Both the position numbers and the translations under genes were made by a program. A stretch of DNA of 64,000 nt from Symbiodinium natans (Eukaryota; Sar; Dinophyceae; Suessiales; Symbiodiniaceae). Numbering within the stretch: the stretch's first letter is position 1; every line of letters starts with the position of its first letter. The notes under the pieces were generated by a model. The model saw only the letters and a list, made by a program, of their open reading frames with translations. It was not told where the DNA came from and searched no databases. Location of the stretch: contig CAJNDS010001779.1 in assembly GCA_905221605.1 (NCBI GenBank), positions 237,146 through 301,145 of the forward strand, given 5' to 3'. Shown in pieces: positions 27,470-37,290 of this stretch.

Positions 27470-29604
27470 ATTATCGCCTCGGATGAAGCGTGGGCATCCC
27501 ACGCTCGCCACACCGTGCCAGTCCCTGCATCAGCAAGGCCCCAGCGGATGAGTCGACCTACTTCTCCCAGCTGTTGCGAACTATCCATGGCGTTCCAAGA
27601 AGTCACGAGGCCTGACTTTGGGTCGAAAATCAAGCCCTGCAACTCTACGTTGAACTCATCGATGTCTTCAATCTTGCTGAGTATAAGCTCTTTGTCCTTG
27701 TCACAGGATGCACTCATGTCGCGAACATCCAGGCCTTCCAACGTCCGAGCTCGCTGCTGCATGGTAGCCTTTGACAAGAGCTGCAAGGACTGAGTCATCT
27801 CCAAGCGTTTGGCTTCCGCTATTTCGGCCATGCACCAGGCACGATGAAACAAGTCAAGGGACTTGTCCACTGCGATGACTTGCCTACATGTTCCTGTGGT
27901 TGCGAGATGGTACATCATATCATCGAATTTGTTGATCTCTGAACTTGTACTTCGACCATCAGGGTCTGAGATGTTGACGCTGCTGCAAGAGCAAACGGGA
28001 TGCAGCTTCCCAGTCAGTGGATCTCGGTCATAAGGGTTGCAGTGACATATGCTGGCGTGCTGGTTAACTGCAAAGGCACAGATCCAATATGTGGCATCCA
28101 AGCGACCGCTCTGACCCAGAAGCTTCTCAATGAAAGCCACATCGTCTTGAAGCAGCTGCGCCACCATCTTGAAACTGCACTCCTGCAGGGCATCCGAGAC
28201 GACAGCAGCAAGCAGGTCATTGAAGCTGTTGCCCCAGTTGTGTGTCACCATGATCTCTGCCCTCTGAGCACCATCGCAATTCAACGACGAGGCTGCATAG
28301 GAAGATTCTTCTTTGCAGGTCAGAGGAATGATGACCCTTCGAACCACGTCCCGAGTCTTGTGTGCGTGAGGCACATACGTCCACTCTGACTCTGGCATGA
28401 AGGAGAGCTCCTCACAGAAACGCACCAAGCTTCGCAAAGTCATGCCCCGCGTGGAAAGCTCCTCCACTTTTGCTTTCCAATCGACACTCCAGGCCGCTTC
28501 TTTCCTTGGCACTGCTTTACCATGCCTGCCGCAGCACCTGACGCGTTGACTCTCACGAGCGGAGTGAGCCGGGGAGATCACCTTCGAAAACCGGTGGCTT
28601 CCAGACAGGAGGAGCACGGCGATGGCATTGCCGAGGCAATCTGCCGCTTGAACAAAGACACAGACTGCCGCGAGTTCAGGTGCCTTATATACCATGTGGA
28701 GGTAGGCAACCGGAACTACAGCAACAGTCAGAATCAAGCTAAAGGAGACACCAAGCACCTGTAGAGCAGCGAGCCTCCGTGCACGCGTCAAGCTTGATTT
28801 GACATCAAGTGGGATGCCTTGCAACTTGGCTAGGCGCAACACCTTGCCCAGGTGCAACAAGGAGCGTGCAATGGAGCAAACTGCGACGATGCTCCCGACC
28901 AAGTTGCACAAAAAGTAGAAAGAAGTCAATGCAAAACTGGTAGCGAGAAAGCCAGAATCCTGTGGCAAAGAAAATGACTCGCTCCTGGCTATGGCAGTGC
29001 CACATATGAGACCAGCTGCCAAAGCACTGAATGCCTGAACCCAGATCAGCTTCCTCACAAATGAGCCGCAGTACTTCTGATTTGAGGATCGCTCGAGAAG
29101 ATCGAGACGCGATGCGATGAGCACCTGCATCCAAAGAGAGGCCCAAGCGTAGAGGACCCCCCTGCACACTGCAAAGAAAGCATGAGCATTCCCATCATCC
29201 GCTCCAAAGCTATATCTGACGCAGTTGGCAGGGTCTTTAAGGAACAGGCTGTTGGAAGCCAGAATGGATTGAAACCAGTTGATGATGGCATAGCCACAGG
29301 CTGATCTGACATGTGCCGAAGCATCAGCCCTCCTCACCAGGAAGGCTGCAATCAAACCACAACCCAGACTTGCCAACTGCAGCACGGGGAAGTACAGCTT
29401 CATTTGCCGGAGGTCGTTGAGTTCGACGGGAAGGTTGGTACCCTCCAGGGATTCCGAGCGAAACATGCACTCCGGGAACTTTAGAGGAAACAGCAGGATG
29501 GTGGCCGTGACATTCACCACAAGCACTGCCGAGTACCTTCCCGGGCGCCATTGGCAAAGCCTCGGGGGCACTGCTACAGAGTCCGAGCTGGTCGACTCGG
29601 ACAT
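27466..29604 (-). CDS. Multi-pass membrane protein with C-terminal TIR-like dinoflagellate domain
   Basis: This is the one long gene: 712 residues from ATG at 29604, with no intron. The frame stays open 18 codons further to a TAA at 29661, beside CCCTAAA repeats. About seven or eight hydrophobic segments lie near residues 25-45, 72-93, 108-120, 143-167, 187-208, 220-248, 281-310 and 313-337, so the N-terminal half is probably in a membrane. A soluble part follows: SLVRFCEELSFMPESEW (about 395-411), VTHNWGN (456-462), YWICAFAVNQH (509-519), a Cys-rich CHCNPYDRDP...HPVCSC loop (523-543) and RAWCMAEIAEA (591-601). The spacing of H-W, W...N-Q and W-C...E resembles TIR-like folds, and I know similar sequences from dinoflagellate predictions. 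Enzyme activity is not shown. The stop lies in a MITE, so the true C-terminus may be spliced on from downstream. Confidence 0.88.
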   Translation of the reverse strand: MSESTSSDSVAVPPRLCQWRPGRYSAVLVVNVTATILLFPLKFPECMFRSESLEGTNLPVELNDLRQMKLYFPVLQLASLGCGLIAAFLVRRADASAHVRSACGYAIINWFQSILASNSLFLKDPANCVRYSFGADDGNAHAFFAVCRGVLYAWASLWMQVLIASRLDLLERSSNQKYCGSFVRKLIWVQAFSALAAGLICGTAIARSESFSLPQDSGFLATSFALTSFYFLCNLVGSIVAVCSIARSLLHLGKVLRLAKLQGIPLDVKSSLTRARRLAALQVLGVSFSLILTVAVVPVAYLHMVYKAPELAAVCVFVQAADCLGNAIAVLLLSGSHRFSKVISPAHSARESQRVRCCGRHGKAVPRKEAAWSVDWKAKVEELSTRGMTLRSLVRFCEELSFMPESEWTYVPHAHKTRDVVRRVIIPLTCKEESSYAASSLNCDGAQRAEIMVTHNWGNSFNDLLAAVVSDALQECSFKMVAQLLQDDVAFIEKLLGQSGRLDATYWICAFAVNQHASICHCNPYDRDPLTGKLHPVCSCSSVNISDPDGRSTSSEINKFDDMMYHLATTGTCRQVIAVDKSLDLFHRAWCMAEIAEAKRLEMTQSLQLLSKATMQQRARTLEGLDVRDMSASCDKDKELILSKIEDIDEFNVELQGLIFDPKSGLVTSWNAMDSSQQLGEVGRLIRWGLADAGTGTVWRAWDAHASSEAII

Positions 29605-29732
29605 GGCAAGCAAACGGCTCGAGCCGGATTCCCACGGAGATGTCTTTGTGTGCGTTCTTTAAACCCTAAACCCTAAACCCTGAACCCTAAACCCTGAACC
29701 CTAAACCCTAAACCCTAAACCCTAAACCCTAC

Positions 29733-29842
29733 CTGTCAAGCTCCGGAAGTTGCATGAGACAATGCGATCTTGCTAGTGCTCTAACGGCCCGGCCAGGCTC
29801 TGTGAGAGCTCCAGATCTCCTGGCCTTTGCCCTGCCAAAGCT
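29733..29842 (-). CDS. Candidate exon upstream of the long gene
   Basis: It reads SFGRAKARRSGALTEPGRAV then RALARSHCLMQLPELD, fully open over 110 nt. The acceptor is CCTTAG and the donor GACAG/GTAGGGTTTAGGG. Only a 75-bp CCCTAAA array separates it from the long gene, so it may be spliced to that gene. Confidence 0.55.
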
Positions 29843-29884
29843 CTAAGGTTTAGGGTTTAGGAGTTTAGGGTTTAGGGTTCGTTG

Positions 29885-30080
29885 TTCAAGGGTCCGAGCC
29901 GCATCTAGGGTCCTGACACAGAGGGGAACCAATCAAAACCTTGCACCCCCTGCACGGAACCACAACTTCAAGCGCACAAGCGTTTAAACAGCTCGTTTCA
30001 GGGGTTTGGACGGGACATGTGCGACGTTTGCGGAAGCCTGGACCCCCTCCCCTCACAATAAGGACCCCAACAAGGTACCC
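29885..30080. other. Spacer
   Basis: Unique sequence with a family-6-like remnant (CAATAAGGACCCCAACAAGG) at 30056. No exon was called. Confidence 0.35.
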
Positions 30081-30127
30081 AAAACCCTAGACCCTAGACC
30101 CTAAACCCTAAACCCCAAACCCTAAAC

Positions 30128-30231
30128 CTCCATATGGGGCTTATGACAGCTGACTGTAGGATTTTTGTGGCGTTCCATATGCAGCCCAGGATGCAGAGCA
30201 TGCCCTGGATGGTAAAACCTTCCTTGGGCCG
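30128..30231 (-). CDS. Candidate exon
   Basis: It reads RPKEGFTIQGMLCILGCIWN then ATKILQSAVISPIW, to GGAG/GTTTAGGG. The acceptor TAAG is inside the TTTAGGG array. It is fully open and hydrophobic in the middle, possibly membrane-associated. Confidence 0.6.
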
Positions 30232-30359
30232 CTTAGGGTTTAGGGTTTAGGGTTTAGGGTTTAGGGCTTAGGGTTTAGGGTTTAGGGTTAGGGTTTAGGG
30301 TTTAGGGTTCAGGGCTTAGGACTTAGGGTTTGGGAGTTAGGGTTTAGGGACTGTAGCCA

Positions 30360-30484
30360 AAGAGTACCTGGCAACAAGAAGGGTGCCCTTTTTGGCTTAA
30401 AGGGGCTTAAACGGGAAGCTTCACCCCCCCCCCCCCCCCCCCCCCCCAAAAAAAATGAATAAAGGCCTACTCTGGATCCTAGGT
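30360..30484. mobile_element. MITE-like element, family 8
   Basis: GGGTGCCCTTTTTGGCTTAA at the left, a C-run/A-run centre, and CTACTCTGGATCCTAGG at the right. Confidence 0.7.
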
Positions 30485-30862
30485 TGTGTTATCCTTGGGG
30501 GGTATCAAAAAAGAAAGAAGGGATGAAGATTTAACGAAAGGACCCCGCATGTCTGGGTTTGGACTTCCGGTCGCGGAGGTAGGGGGATGTAGGGCCTGGG
30601 GGGATTTAAGGTTTTTATCGGGTTCTTAAGGGAGGGGGGTTCAAGAGGGGGGGGGGGGGGTATGTAACCCAAGGTCCCCCTAAACCCTAAACCCAGCAAC
30701 CCTGCAGGGTTCAAGGGGCCCCTACTTCCTTTAGGTTTAGGGTTTAGGGTTTAGGGTTTAGGGTTTAGGGTTTAGGGTTTAGGGTTTAGGGCTTAGGGCT
30801 TAGGGCTTAGGGCTTAGGGTTTAGGGTTTAGGGTTTAGGGTTTAGGGTTTAGGGTGCCTTTC

Positions 30863-30944
30863 AGCGAGCTGCGACGTCGTGGCCGCCCAGTTGAATGCCC
30901 TCGCGGCACTGGAGAGACCCCTCTTCGAAGATCTCCTCCTCCGC
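30863..30944 (-). CDS. Candidate exon
   Basis: It reads EEEIFEEGSLQCREGIQLGG then HDVAA, after CTCCCTGAAG, with a GA donor (GCT/GAAAGG). TTTAGGG arrays lie on both sides. Confidence 0.52.
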
Positions 30945-31060
30945 CTTCAGGGAGGGCCCCCGAGCCTTTTTTTTAGGGGGTTTAGGGTTTAGGGTTTAGG
31001 GTTTAGGGTTTAGGGTTTAGGGTTTAGGGTTTAGGGTTTAGGGTTTAGGGTTTAGGGTCC

Positions 31061-31397
31061 AAAGTTGGGAGCTTTTGGTATTCGGGTTTTGTGGGGGAGG
31101 GGGGGGGGGGGTGGATTTGAGGCGCTGCAGATTCTTTCAAGCTGCTCTCCTTGAGAGAGGGTTATCAGCTTTGATGGCCCCTAGAATCCCTAGAACCCTC
31201 TGAAAGATACTCCCGAATTAGATCTCCAGAAATCAATAAGGTAAAAAAAATCCCAAGGACCTACCTGGAATCCAAGCTCAGAACCCGAAACCTTGCGTAG
31301 GGGTACTTGGACTGGAAGTGGCCTTGGAAGGCATGGTTGCCAAACCCTTGGACACTTGTAGCGGTGGTGGATGCCCACAGTGGCTGTGGAAGGTATA
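31061..31397. other. Spacer, no exon seen
   Basis: It contains a G-run at 31096-31111 and a minus-strand open frame of 62 residues (31190-31378) without splice borders. Confidence 0.3.
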
Positions 31398-31548
31398 TAC
31401 CCTAAACCCTAATACCCTATACCCTAAACCCTAAACCCTAAACCCTAAACCCTACATAAACCTCAAACCCCTGAAAAGGTACCAACCACGAGTGGTATAC
31501 CCTAAACCCTAAACCCTAAACCCTCAACCAAAACCCTAAACCCTAAAC

Positions 31549-31650
31549 CCTGGCGGTTGTTCTTTCTTTCTGTCGTTGTGCCGCCCTGAAGAAAGAGAAC
31601 CAGGTGGCAGATCCAAATTCTGATCCCTTCGAAGGGGGGTAGCCAAGCCC
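31549..31650 (-). CDS. Candidate exon, strand uncertain
   Basis: The minus reading LATPLRRDQNLDLPPGSLSS then GRHNDRKKEQPP is open across the whole segment, from CTATTCAG to CAGG/GTTTAG. The plus strand has an excellent acceptor (TTCTTTCTTTCTG...CTGAAG) and KENQVADPNSDPFEG. Confidence 0.4.
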
Positions 31651-31919
31651 CTGAATAGGGTTTAGGGTTTAGGGTTTAGGGTTTAGGGTGTAGGGTTTAG
31701 GGTTTAGGGTTTAGGGTTAGGGTTTAGGGTTTAGGGTTTAGGGATTAGGGTTTAGGGTTTAGGGTTAGGGTTTCGGGTTTAGGGTTTAGGGAACGCGATA
31801 CACCCCAGACACCCTGTAACCCAATTTTCGAGAGAACTTGTTTCCCTCTAAGGCTCGAAACCGCAGACGCCCGGAACCGAAACCCTAGACCCCTAACCCA
31901 AAAGCTTGAACAACCTTGA

Positions 31920-32650
31920 GCCCTAAACCCTAAACCCTATACCCCTAAACCCTAAACCCTAAACCCTAAACCCTAAACCCTAAACAACTCAACACTTAAA
32001 TCCCTAAACCCTAAAACCCCAAAAACCTGAAACACTAAAACCTTTAAACACTAAAGCCGTAAACCCCTAAAACCCTAAACCCTAAACCCTAAAAACCAAA
32101 AACCCTAAAACCCTGAAACCCTAAAACGCTAAAACCCAAAAACTCTAAAACCCTAAAACGCTAAAACCCTAAAACACTGAAGCCCTAAACCCCTAACACC
32201 CTGAAACCCTAAACCCTAAAACCCTAACCCAACAACCTAAAACCCTAAAACCAAACCTAAACCCTGAAACCCTAAAACACTAATGCCCTAAACCCAAAAC
32301 CCTAAAACACAAAACCCAAAAACCCAAAAACCCTGAACCTTAAACTCCGAAAACCCTGAACCCCGCAAGCTCTAAACCCCCAAAACCCGAAACCCTAAAC
32401 CCTAAAACCCTAAAACCCTAAAACCCAAAACCCCAAAACCCTAAACCCTAAAACCCTAAACCCTAAACCCGAAACACTAAACCCTAAAACCCTACACCCC
32501 AAAAACCCTAAAACCCAACAACCCTAAACCCTAAACCCCTAAATGCTGAAACCCAAAAAGCCCAAAACCCTGGAACTCCTAAAACCGCAAACCCTAAACC
32601 CCGAAACTCTAAACTCCTAAAACCCTAAACCCTAAACTCCTAAAACCCTT
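31920..32650. repeat. Long degenerate CCCTAAA/CCCTAAAA block, about 730 bp
   Basis: This is the largest single telomere-derived stretch. Clean CCCTAAA at 31920-31986 decays into 7- to 10-base variants. Confidence 0.92.
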
Positions 32651-32659
32651 AACCGAGAC

Positions 32660-32750
32660 CTTCCGGGCCTGGCCGATGCGGTGGCAGTCCGCCCCGGTCA
32701 GGGTGACGATGACCTCGCGGCCTCGGTTTTCCCCAAGCAAAGGAGGGAAG
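32660..32750 (-). CDS. Candidate exon
   Basis: It reads PPLLGENRGREVIVTLTGAD then CHRIGQARK, to AAG/GTCTCG. Nearly every later codon ends in G or C. The acceptor is either in the pyrimidine-rich TGTGTGTACTTCCCTCC region or at AACCGAG (32721). Confidence 0.57.
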
Positions 32751-32941
32751 TACACACAGGGTTTAGGGTTTAGGGTTTAGGGTTTAGGCTGTAGGGTTTA
32801 GGGTTTAGGGTTTGGGGTTTGGGGTTTCGGGTTTAGGGACTGAGAATTAAGGCTTCGAGTTTGGGGCATCAGGGGCAGCAGGGTCTAGGGAATTGGGCTT
32901 TATGGTGGTGGGGCTCCAAGGGTGGCTTTGGCTTAAGACTT

Positions 32942-33045
32942 TTAGGGTTTAGGGTTTAGGGTTTAGGGTTTAGGGTTTTAGGGTTTTAGGGTTTTAGGGT
33001 TTTAGGGTTTTGGGGTTTTAGGGTTTTAGGGTTTAGGGTTTAAGG
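32942..33045. repeat. TTTAGGG/TTTTAGGG array
   Basis: Seven-base units change to a block of eight-base TTTTAGGG. Confidence 0.92.
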
Positions 33046-33189
33046 CTTTATATTCTTGTAAAAAACTGTGGTGTCTGTCTCTGTGCGTCCGAGCTCTCAC
33101 TCCCAGATGTGCTGCAGACAGACACCGCTGATTCCATGAAGCCCACACTTAGCGAACCCGGAATGCATCTGCCCAAACCCCAAAAAATC

Positions 33190-33270
33190 AAGAACCCAAA
33201 GCCTAAAGCCTAAAGCCTAAAGCCTAAAGCCTAAAGCCTAAAGCCTAAACCCTAAACCCTAAACCCTGAA
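33190..33270. repeat. GCCTAAA variant block fused to CCCTAAA
   Basis: Seven to eight identical AGCCTAA units (33196-33246) continue as CCCTAAA, another case of block-wise variant amplification. Confidence 0.92.
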
Positions 33271-33281
33271 CCCTACTGCAC

Positions 33282-33360
33282 CCAAGAAGAAAGCCGGAGC
33301 CATCTGTTTTCACGGATGCTTGAGAAGAAGCTCTGAAAGCTCCGAGCCCTGAGCCATACA
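33282..33360 (-). CDS. Candidate exon
   Basis: It reads VWLRARSFQSFFSSIRENRW then LRLSSW, after GGGGCAG and before GG/GTGCAGTAGGG. Confidence 0.48.
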
Positions 33361-33821
33361 CTGCCCCTGACCTGACATCGAGGAACGCTTTCAGTCTGAG
33401 AGCACCTAAGCCCCAAAGCCTTAGACCTAAACTTTAAACCTTGAAGTTTAGGGTTTAGGGTTTAGGGTGTAGGGTTTAGGGTTTTTACTCTACGTCTTTG
33501 CAACCCAGGCAACTTCGAGCACGCAACCCTACCTGCAGACAGCCCTGACCTCAAGGCCCCAAACGTTCCCTTGTGAGAACCTTCAACCCTCAACTCCACA
33601 CCCCAAAGCCCTGAATCCCTACAACCCTACAGCCCCAAAATCTCGAAACCCCTAAAACACACTAGTGTAACCCCCTAAAACCCCAAAATCCTGAAACCCC
33701 TAAACCACTAATTTAAGACCTAAACCGCTTAAACCCCCTAAACCCTAAACCCTAAACCCTAAACCCTAAACCCTGAAATTTCGGAAGTCCTAAGGCAAGG
33801 CGAGTTGCTGGTCGTCTTGAC

Positions 33822-33870
33822 CTCGGCCCGACCCCCTCAGGCCGCACCGCGCCCGAAGAATCCCAGAGCA
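33822..33870 (-). CDS. Candidate exon, strand uncertain
   Basis: The minus reading LWDSSGAVRPEGVGP lies between ACCCCGCAG and GAG/GTCAAG. The plus strand (SEVLRQGELLVVLTSARPPQ) has better GC3. Confidence 0.33.
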
Positions 33871-34089
33871 CTGCGGGGTTTAGGGTTTAGGGTTTAGGGT
33901 TCAGGGTTTAGGGTTTAGGTGTCAATTAGGGCTTGGGGTTTAGGCATTCGTTCGGGTTTGGGGCCTAGGCTTACACCCAGAAACTCGATTTAATCAACAG
34001 GTCTGCTGTGCTTAGGGAGGCTGAGGACTGTGGGTTTAGGGTTTCAGGGTTTCAGGGTCTTGCGCCTCTTCTTCACGGCCTGGGGCCGG

Positions 34090-34285
34090 GGGGGGTGGGG
34101 GTGGTGGGGCTCAGAATGTCAATGACATGGGCCGGGTCTGACCTGATCCGTGATGTCAGGTGGTATCTTATGCAAGCGTTCCAGAGGGAGAACCTGTGCG
34201 CAGGCGTGCGTCATGGTCATCATCTCAACTCCCAACTCCAAGTGTCCACTACCTTGCAGCTAGGCCCTTCAGAGTGGCCACCCGA
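34090..34285 (+). CDS. Coding-like open frame
   Basis: The plus reading MTWAGSDLIRDVRWYLMQAF then QRENLCAGVRHGHHLN looks protein-like, but it lies in intron-interior polarity and has no clear borders. Confidence 0.28.
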
Positions 34286-34569
34286 AACCCTAAACCCTAA
34301 ACCCTAAACCCTAAACCCCAAACCCCAAACCCTAAGCCCTAAACCCTAAACCCTAAACCCTAAACCCTAAACCGCTTTATGTTTGCGAATGCAGATGTCG
34401 GTCCATGGTTAAGACTATAGTAGCAGCTATAACTCCCCCTTAGTAGCTACGAACAATGGTATCGTTGAATGCTCCCTTGGGTTATACACACAAACCTATC
34501 TTAGGTTGCCCTAGGTCTTAACTTGTAAGACAGAAACTAGTCTACGTACTCACTAAGTTCCGTAAGCAC

Positions 34570-34691
34570 CTGCCCTCATCGAAGCAAGGGGTGCCGGGCT
34601 CCCGCACGATGACCACCTCGGGGCAGACGTCGTACATGTTTCGCCGGCCCTTCCCTCGTGCAGCTGGCTGCTGCAAGAACTCCCACTTCTC
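34570..34691 (-). CDS. Candidate exon with canonical splice sites
   Basis: It reads EKWEFLQQPAARGKGRRNMY then DVCPEVVIVREPGTPCFDEG. The acceptor is TTCTTTCGCAG and the donor GCAG/GTGCTTACG. It is fully open over 122 nt and very GC3-rich. No telomeric repeat is adjacent, so this exon supports a minus-strand gene independently of the arrays. I cannot name the family. Confidence 0.66.
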
Positions 34692-34923
34692 CTGCGAAAG
34701 AACCGAGCTCAGATCCTTAAAACCCCGAAAATCTAGGATTTCTACCTTGGACCCTTAAGGTTGCACCCTTGGGTTTTGGGGCTCCCTTTTGGTTTTTCTC
34801 AAGGACTGACTCAAGGAATATAAGGGCCATATTAGGAGTATATTATGGGGAACCGTTAAGGATACAACCCTAGGGGGTACAAGTCTGAATGCCTTGAGAA
34901 ACCCCAAAACTTAAAGCCCATGT

Positions 34924-35010
34924 ACATCCGGATCCCCCTTAAACTACCAGTCCTCAATAGGGATTCTCGTACCCCCTGTCATAATCCCTACTAAGGACTG
35001 TCAATCCCAA
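34924..35010. mobile_element. MITE-like element, family 5
   Basis: ATCCGGATCCCCCTTAAACT at the left and TACTAAGGACTGTCAAT at the right; the ends have diverged. Confidence 0.55.
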
Positions 35011-35370
35011 GCCGTAAGCTGTGAGTCCACCATACTCCCCTCCCCCTCACATTAAGCCCCCTCCCCCCCACTCCTACCCCCCAATATTGAATACTCCCAT
35101 TCTGGTTTTTCGAGTGTATGCGGGGTCTTCAATATTCGGGGGTAGGGGAAGGTTGATGATCGGGGGCAAGGGATTAGCCCACCCTTCACAAACGACTCGG
35201 GACTCAAGATCCCTGAACTCTTGAATTGAACTCTGACGTGGATTTGGCTCAGGATGAAAAACCGCGCGCTCCCTCTCTTGGGCTTAGGGTTTAGGGTTTA
35301 GCGTTTAGGGTTTATAGGGTTTAGGATTTAAGGTTTCGGGTTTTAGGGTTTGGGGTTTGGGATTGAGGGT

Positions 35371-35476
35371 TCCCCCCAGCCCCTGGTGCCTCCACCAACA
35401 ACTCCAGATCTTTCAAGCGCATGCCCTTGACCTCTGGAGCCTCCGCCAGGCTCCGGTCTTTCTGTTGAGGGACACG
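35371..35476 (-). CDS. Candidate exon in inverted array polarity
   Basis: It reads RVPQQKDRSLAEAPEVKGMR then LKDLELLVEAPGAGGN. The acceptor is TTCTGAAG and the donor side is unclear (GC possible). TTTAGGG lies left and CCCTAAA right, the reverse of the rule. Confidence 0.55.
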
Positions 35477-35858
35477 CTTCAGAAACCCTAAACCCTAAAC
35501 CCTAAACCCTAAACCCTAAACCCTAAACCCTAAACCCTAAACCCTAAACCCTACAATATTGAGGGTGCGCTTGGGTTTGGGTTTAGCGTCCGAAGGCCTT
35601 ACAAAACGTGCATCTTGAGGTTGTCGGGGTGTGGTGGTATGTATCGCGATGGCATGGCTTTGTGCAGCATGTATCAAGATCCTCCTAGGCTCAAGACAGA
35701 AGATTGCAAAACTCGTGAATTCTTACTTGTAGCAGAAACTTAACCAGCAAACCCCAAACTCCAAACCTATAACCCCCCCCTTCCCCCCAAAAAAAGGAAA
35801 ACCCTGGGCTCTGGGCCCTGAACCCTAAACCCTAAACGCTAAACCCTAAACCCTAAAC

Positions 35859-35953
35859 CCCCTCAAATGTACCAACCACCGGGGCGGGGGCGGGGGAGGC
35901 CTCCACCAGCAGAGCCGGGGGAGCTGGAGCGGCTTGCTCGAGCGGCAGAGCTC
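35859..35953 (-). CDS. Candidate exon, Ala/Pro-rich
   Basis: It reads ALPLEQAAPAPPALLVEASP then APAPVVGTFEG, to GAGGGG/GTTTAG. The acceptor is ACATCAG. It shares the LLVEA phrase with the next exon (35371), as in a repeated linker. Confidence 0.6.
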
Positions 35954-36240
35954 CTGATGTTTAGGGTTTAGGGTTTAGGGTTTAGGGTTTAGGGTTTTGC
36001 CACCGCATGTAAGAAGAGACCGGAAGTTTTTGGGGTTTAGGGTCTGGGATTTGGGGTGGATGCGTTTAGGAACTTTGTTATGGTTTAGGGCTTAGGGGTT
36101 TAAGGTTTGGGGGGTGTAGGCAGGGCCCAGTCGTCGCAACTCAAGCAGTTTCTCTGGGGGTTTGGCCTGTTCCGTCGAAGCCTCTTCTCCCTCAAGCATC
36201 GCAACCAAAATCCCTAGACTTCTCACCCTAAACCCTCAAC

Positions 36241-36385
36241 CCGCAGAATCTCCTGCCGCAGGCTCAGGAGGTTTGGGCGCAGCCCGGGATGGTTCACCGG
36301 AAGCAGCGTCGGGGAACACGGGCGCCGCAGGCCGCCAGGGTTGCGGGGGCGGGGGCGGGGGCGGCGGAGGCTGTGGGATCCACAC
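36241..36385 (-). CDS. Candidate exon, Pro-rich
   Basis: It reads VWIPQPPPPPPPPPQPWRPA then APVFPDAASGEPSRAAPKPP and EPAAGDSA over 145 nt. The acceptor is CTCAGCTGCAG and the donor TCTGCGG/GTTGAGG. With the two downstream exons it forms a Pro/Ala-rich, probably disordered linker. Confidence 0.62.
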
Positions 36386-36500
36386 CTGCAGCTGAGCTTC
36401 GGGTCCTAAGGGCTCTTAGGGTGTAGGGTTTAGGGCCTAATTAGGGTTATTAGGGTCATTAGGGTTATTGGGGTTTAGGAGCAGAGAAAGACCCAAAGAC

Positions 36501-36563
36501 CCCCTGTTTCGTCGGCGGCGACGCCTCTGTGGCGCTTGAAGCCGTCGATGGCTTTGCCATCTC
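36501..36563 (-). CDS. Candidate exon
   Basis: It reads EMAKPSTASSATEASPPTKQ then G. It has an excellent acceptor, GCCAGCTTTTGCAG, and donor GGGG/GTCTTTGG. It contains an ATG that could serve as a start. Confidence 0.57.
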
Positions 36564-36569
36564 CTGCAA

Positions 36570-37150
36570 AAGCTGGCAAGCAAAAATCCAAAACCACAGA
36601 ACCATGTAGAATTTATCTTCTTTTCAAGTGGTGTAACTCGCAAAGTGCATTCGGGTATACAAGAAATGCCAGCTTACCAGAAAGGAAAATCTATGCTATT
36701 TGGGACAGGAATATACGAAAGGCTAGAACTATCAAAGCACATGACGAAACACAGTGTTGCAAACATTAACACAGAGACTGTTGCAAACATTAACTACACA
36801 GCAATGGAAACCTTACTACTGCTTTTCATTTGTTGATTGCATTCGGCATAGCAAACAGATCTTGTGAAGCACGAGCGAGGTACCACATATGAAACGCAAC
36901 TTGTGTAAACAGAAAGATTATGGGCAGAACCAAAAAACAGCACGACTACGACACAATAGAACCTAGCAAAGCACAAAGGAAGGAATACCGAGGAAAATCG
37001 AAGGAACACAAACATGAGGTGGATAAGAAGTATAGAGAAACACAAGGTAACCATTGCAATGAAATTGCAACTACTCCGTACCAAGGGACTGTGTAACTAC
37101 CCTAAGATTCTAGGGCTTGGGGCTGTAGGGCTTAGAGGGATGTTTAGGGT
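36570..37150. other. AT-richer stretch without exons
   Basis: It has lower GC than the surroundings and no telomeric repeats until 37145, plus a duplicated phrase GTTGCAAACATTAAC (about 36755 and 36781). It could be intergenic or a long intron. Confidence 0.4.
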
Positions 37151-37154
37151 TAAC

Positions 37155-37200
37155 CTGAAATGGTTTGGCGAGTTTCTGGTGCACGTAAACACCCGAACGC
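37155..37200 (-). CDS. Candidate exon
   Basis: It reads AFGCLRAPETRQTIS between ATGGGGAG and TCAG/GTTAACC. Confidence 0.45.
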
Positions 37201-37290
37201 CTCCCCATCCCAGAGGTTTAGGGTTTAGGGTTTAGGGTTTAGGGTTTAGGGTTTAGGGTTGAGGGTTTAGGGTTACTATGGATGCATTAC

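Noticed and set aside
33822-33870. Plus-strand exon LLVVLTSARP as a NACHT sensor segment
   Set aside because: Tempting beside the Walker exons, but it is on the opposite strand and 26 kb away; kept only as strand ambiguity.
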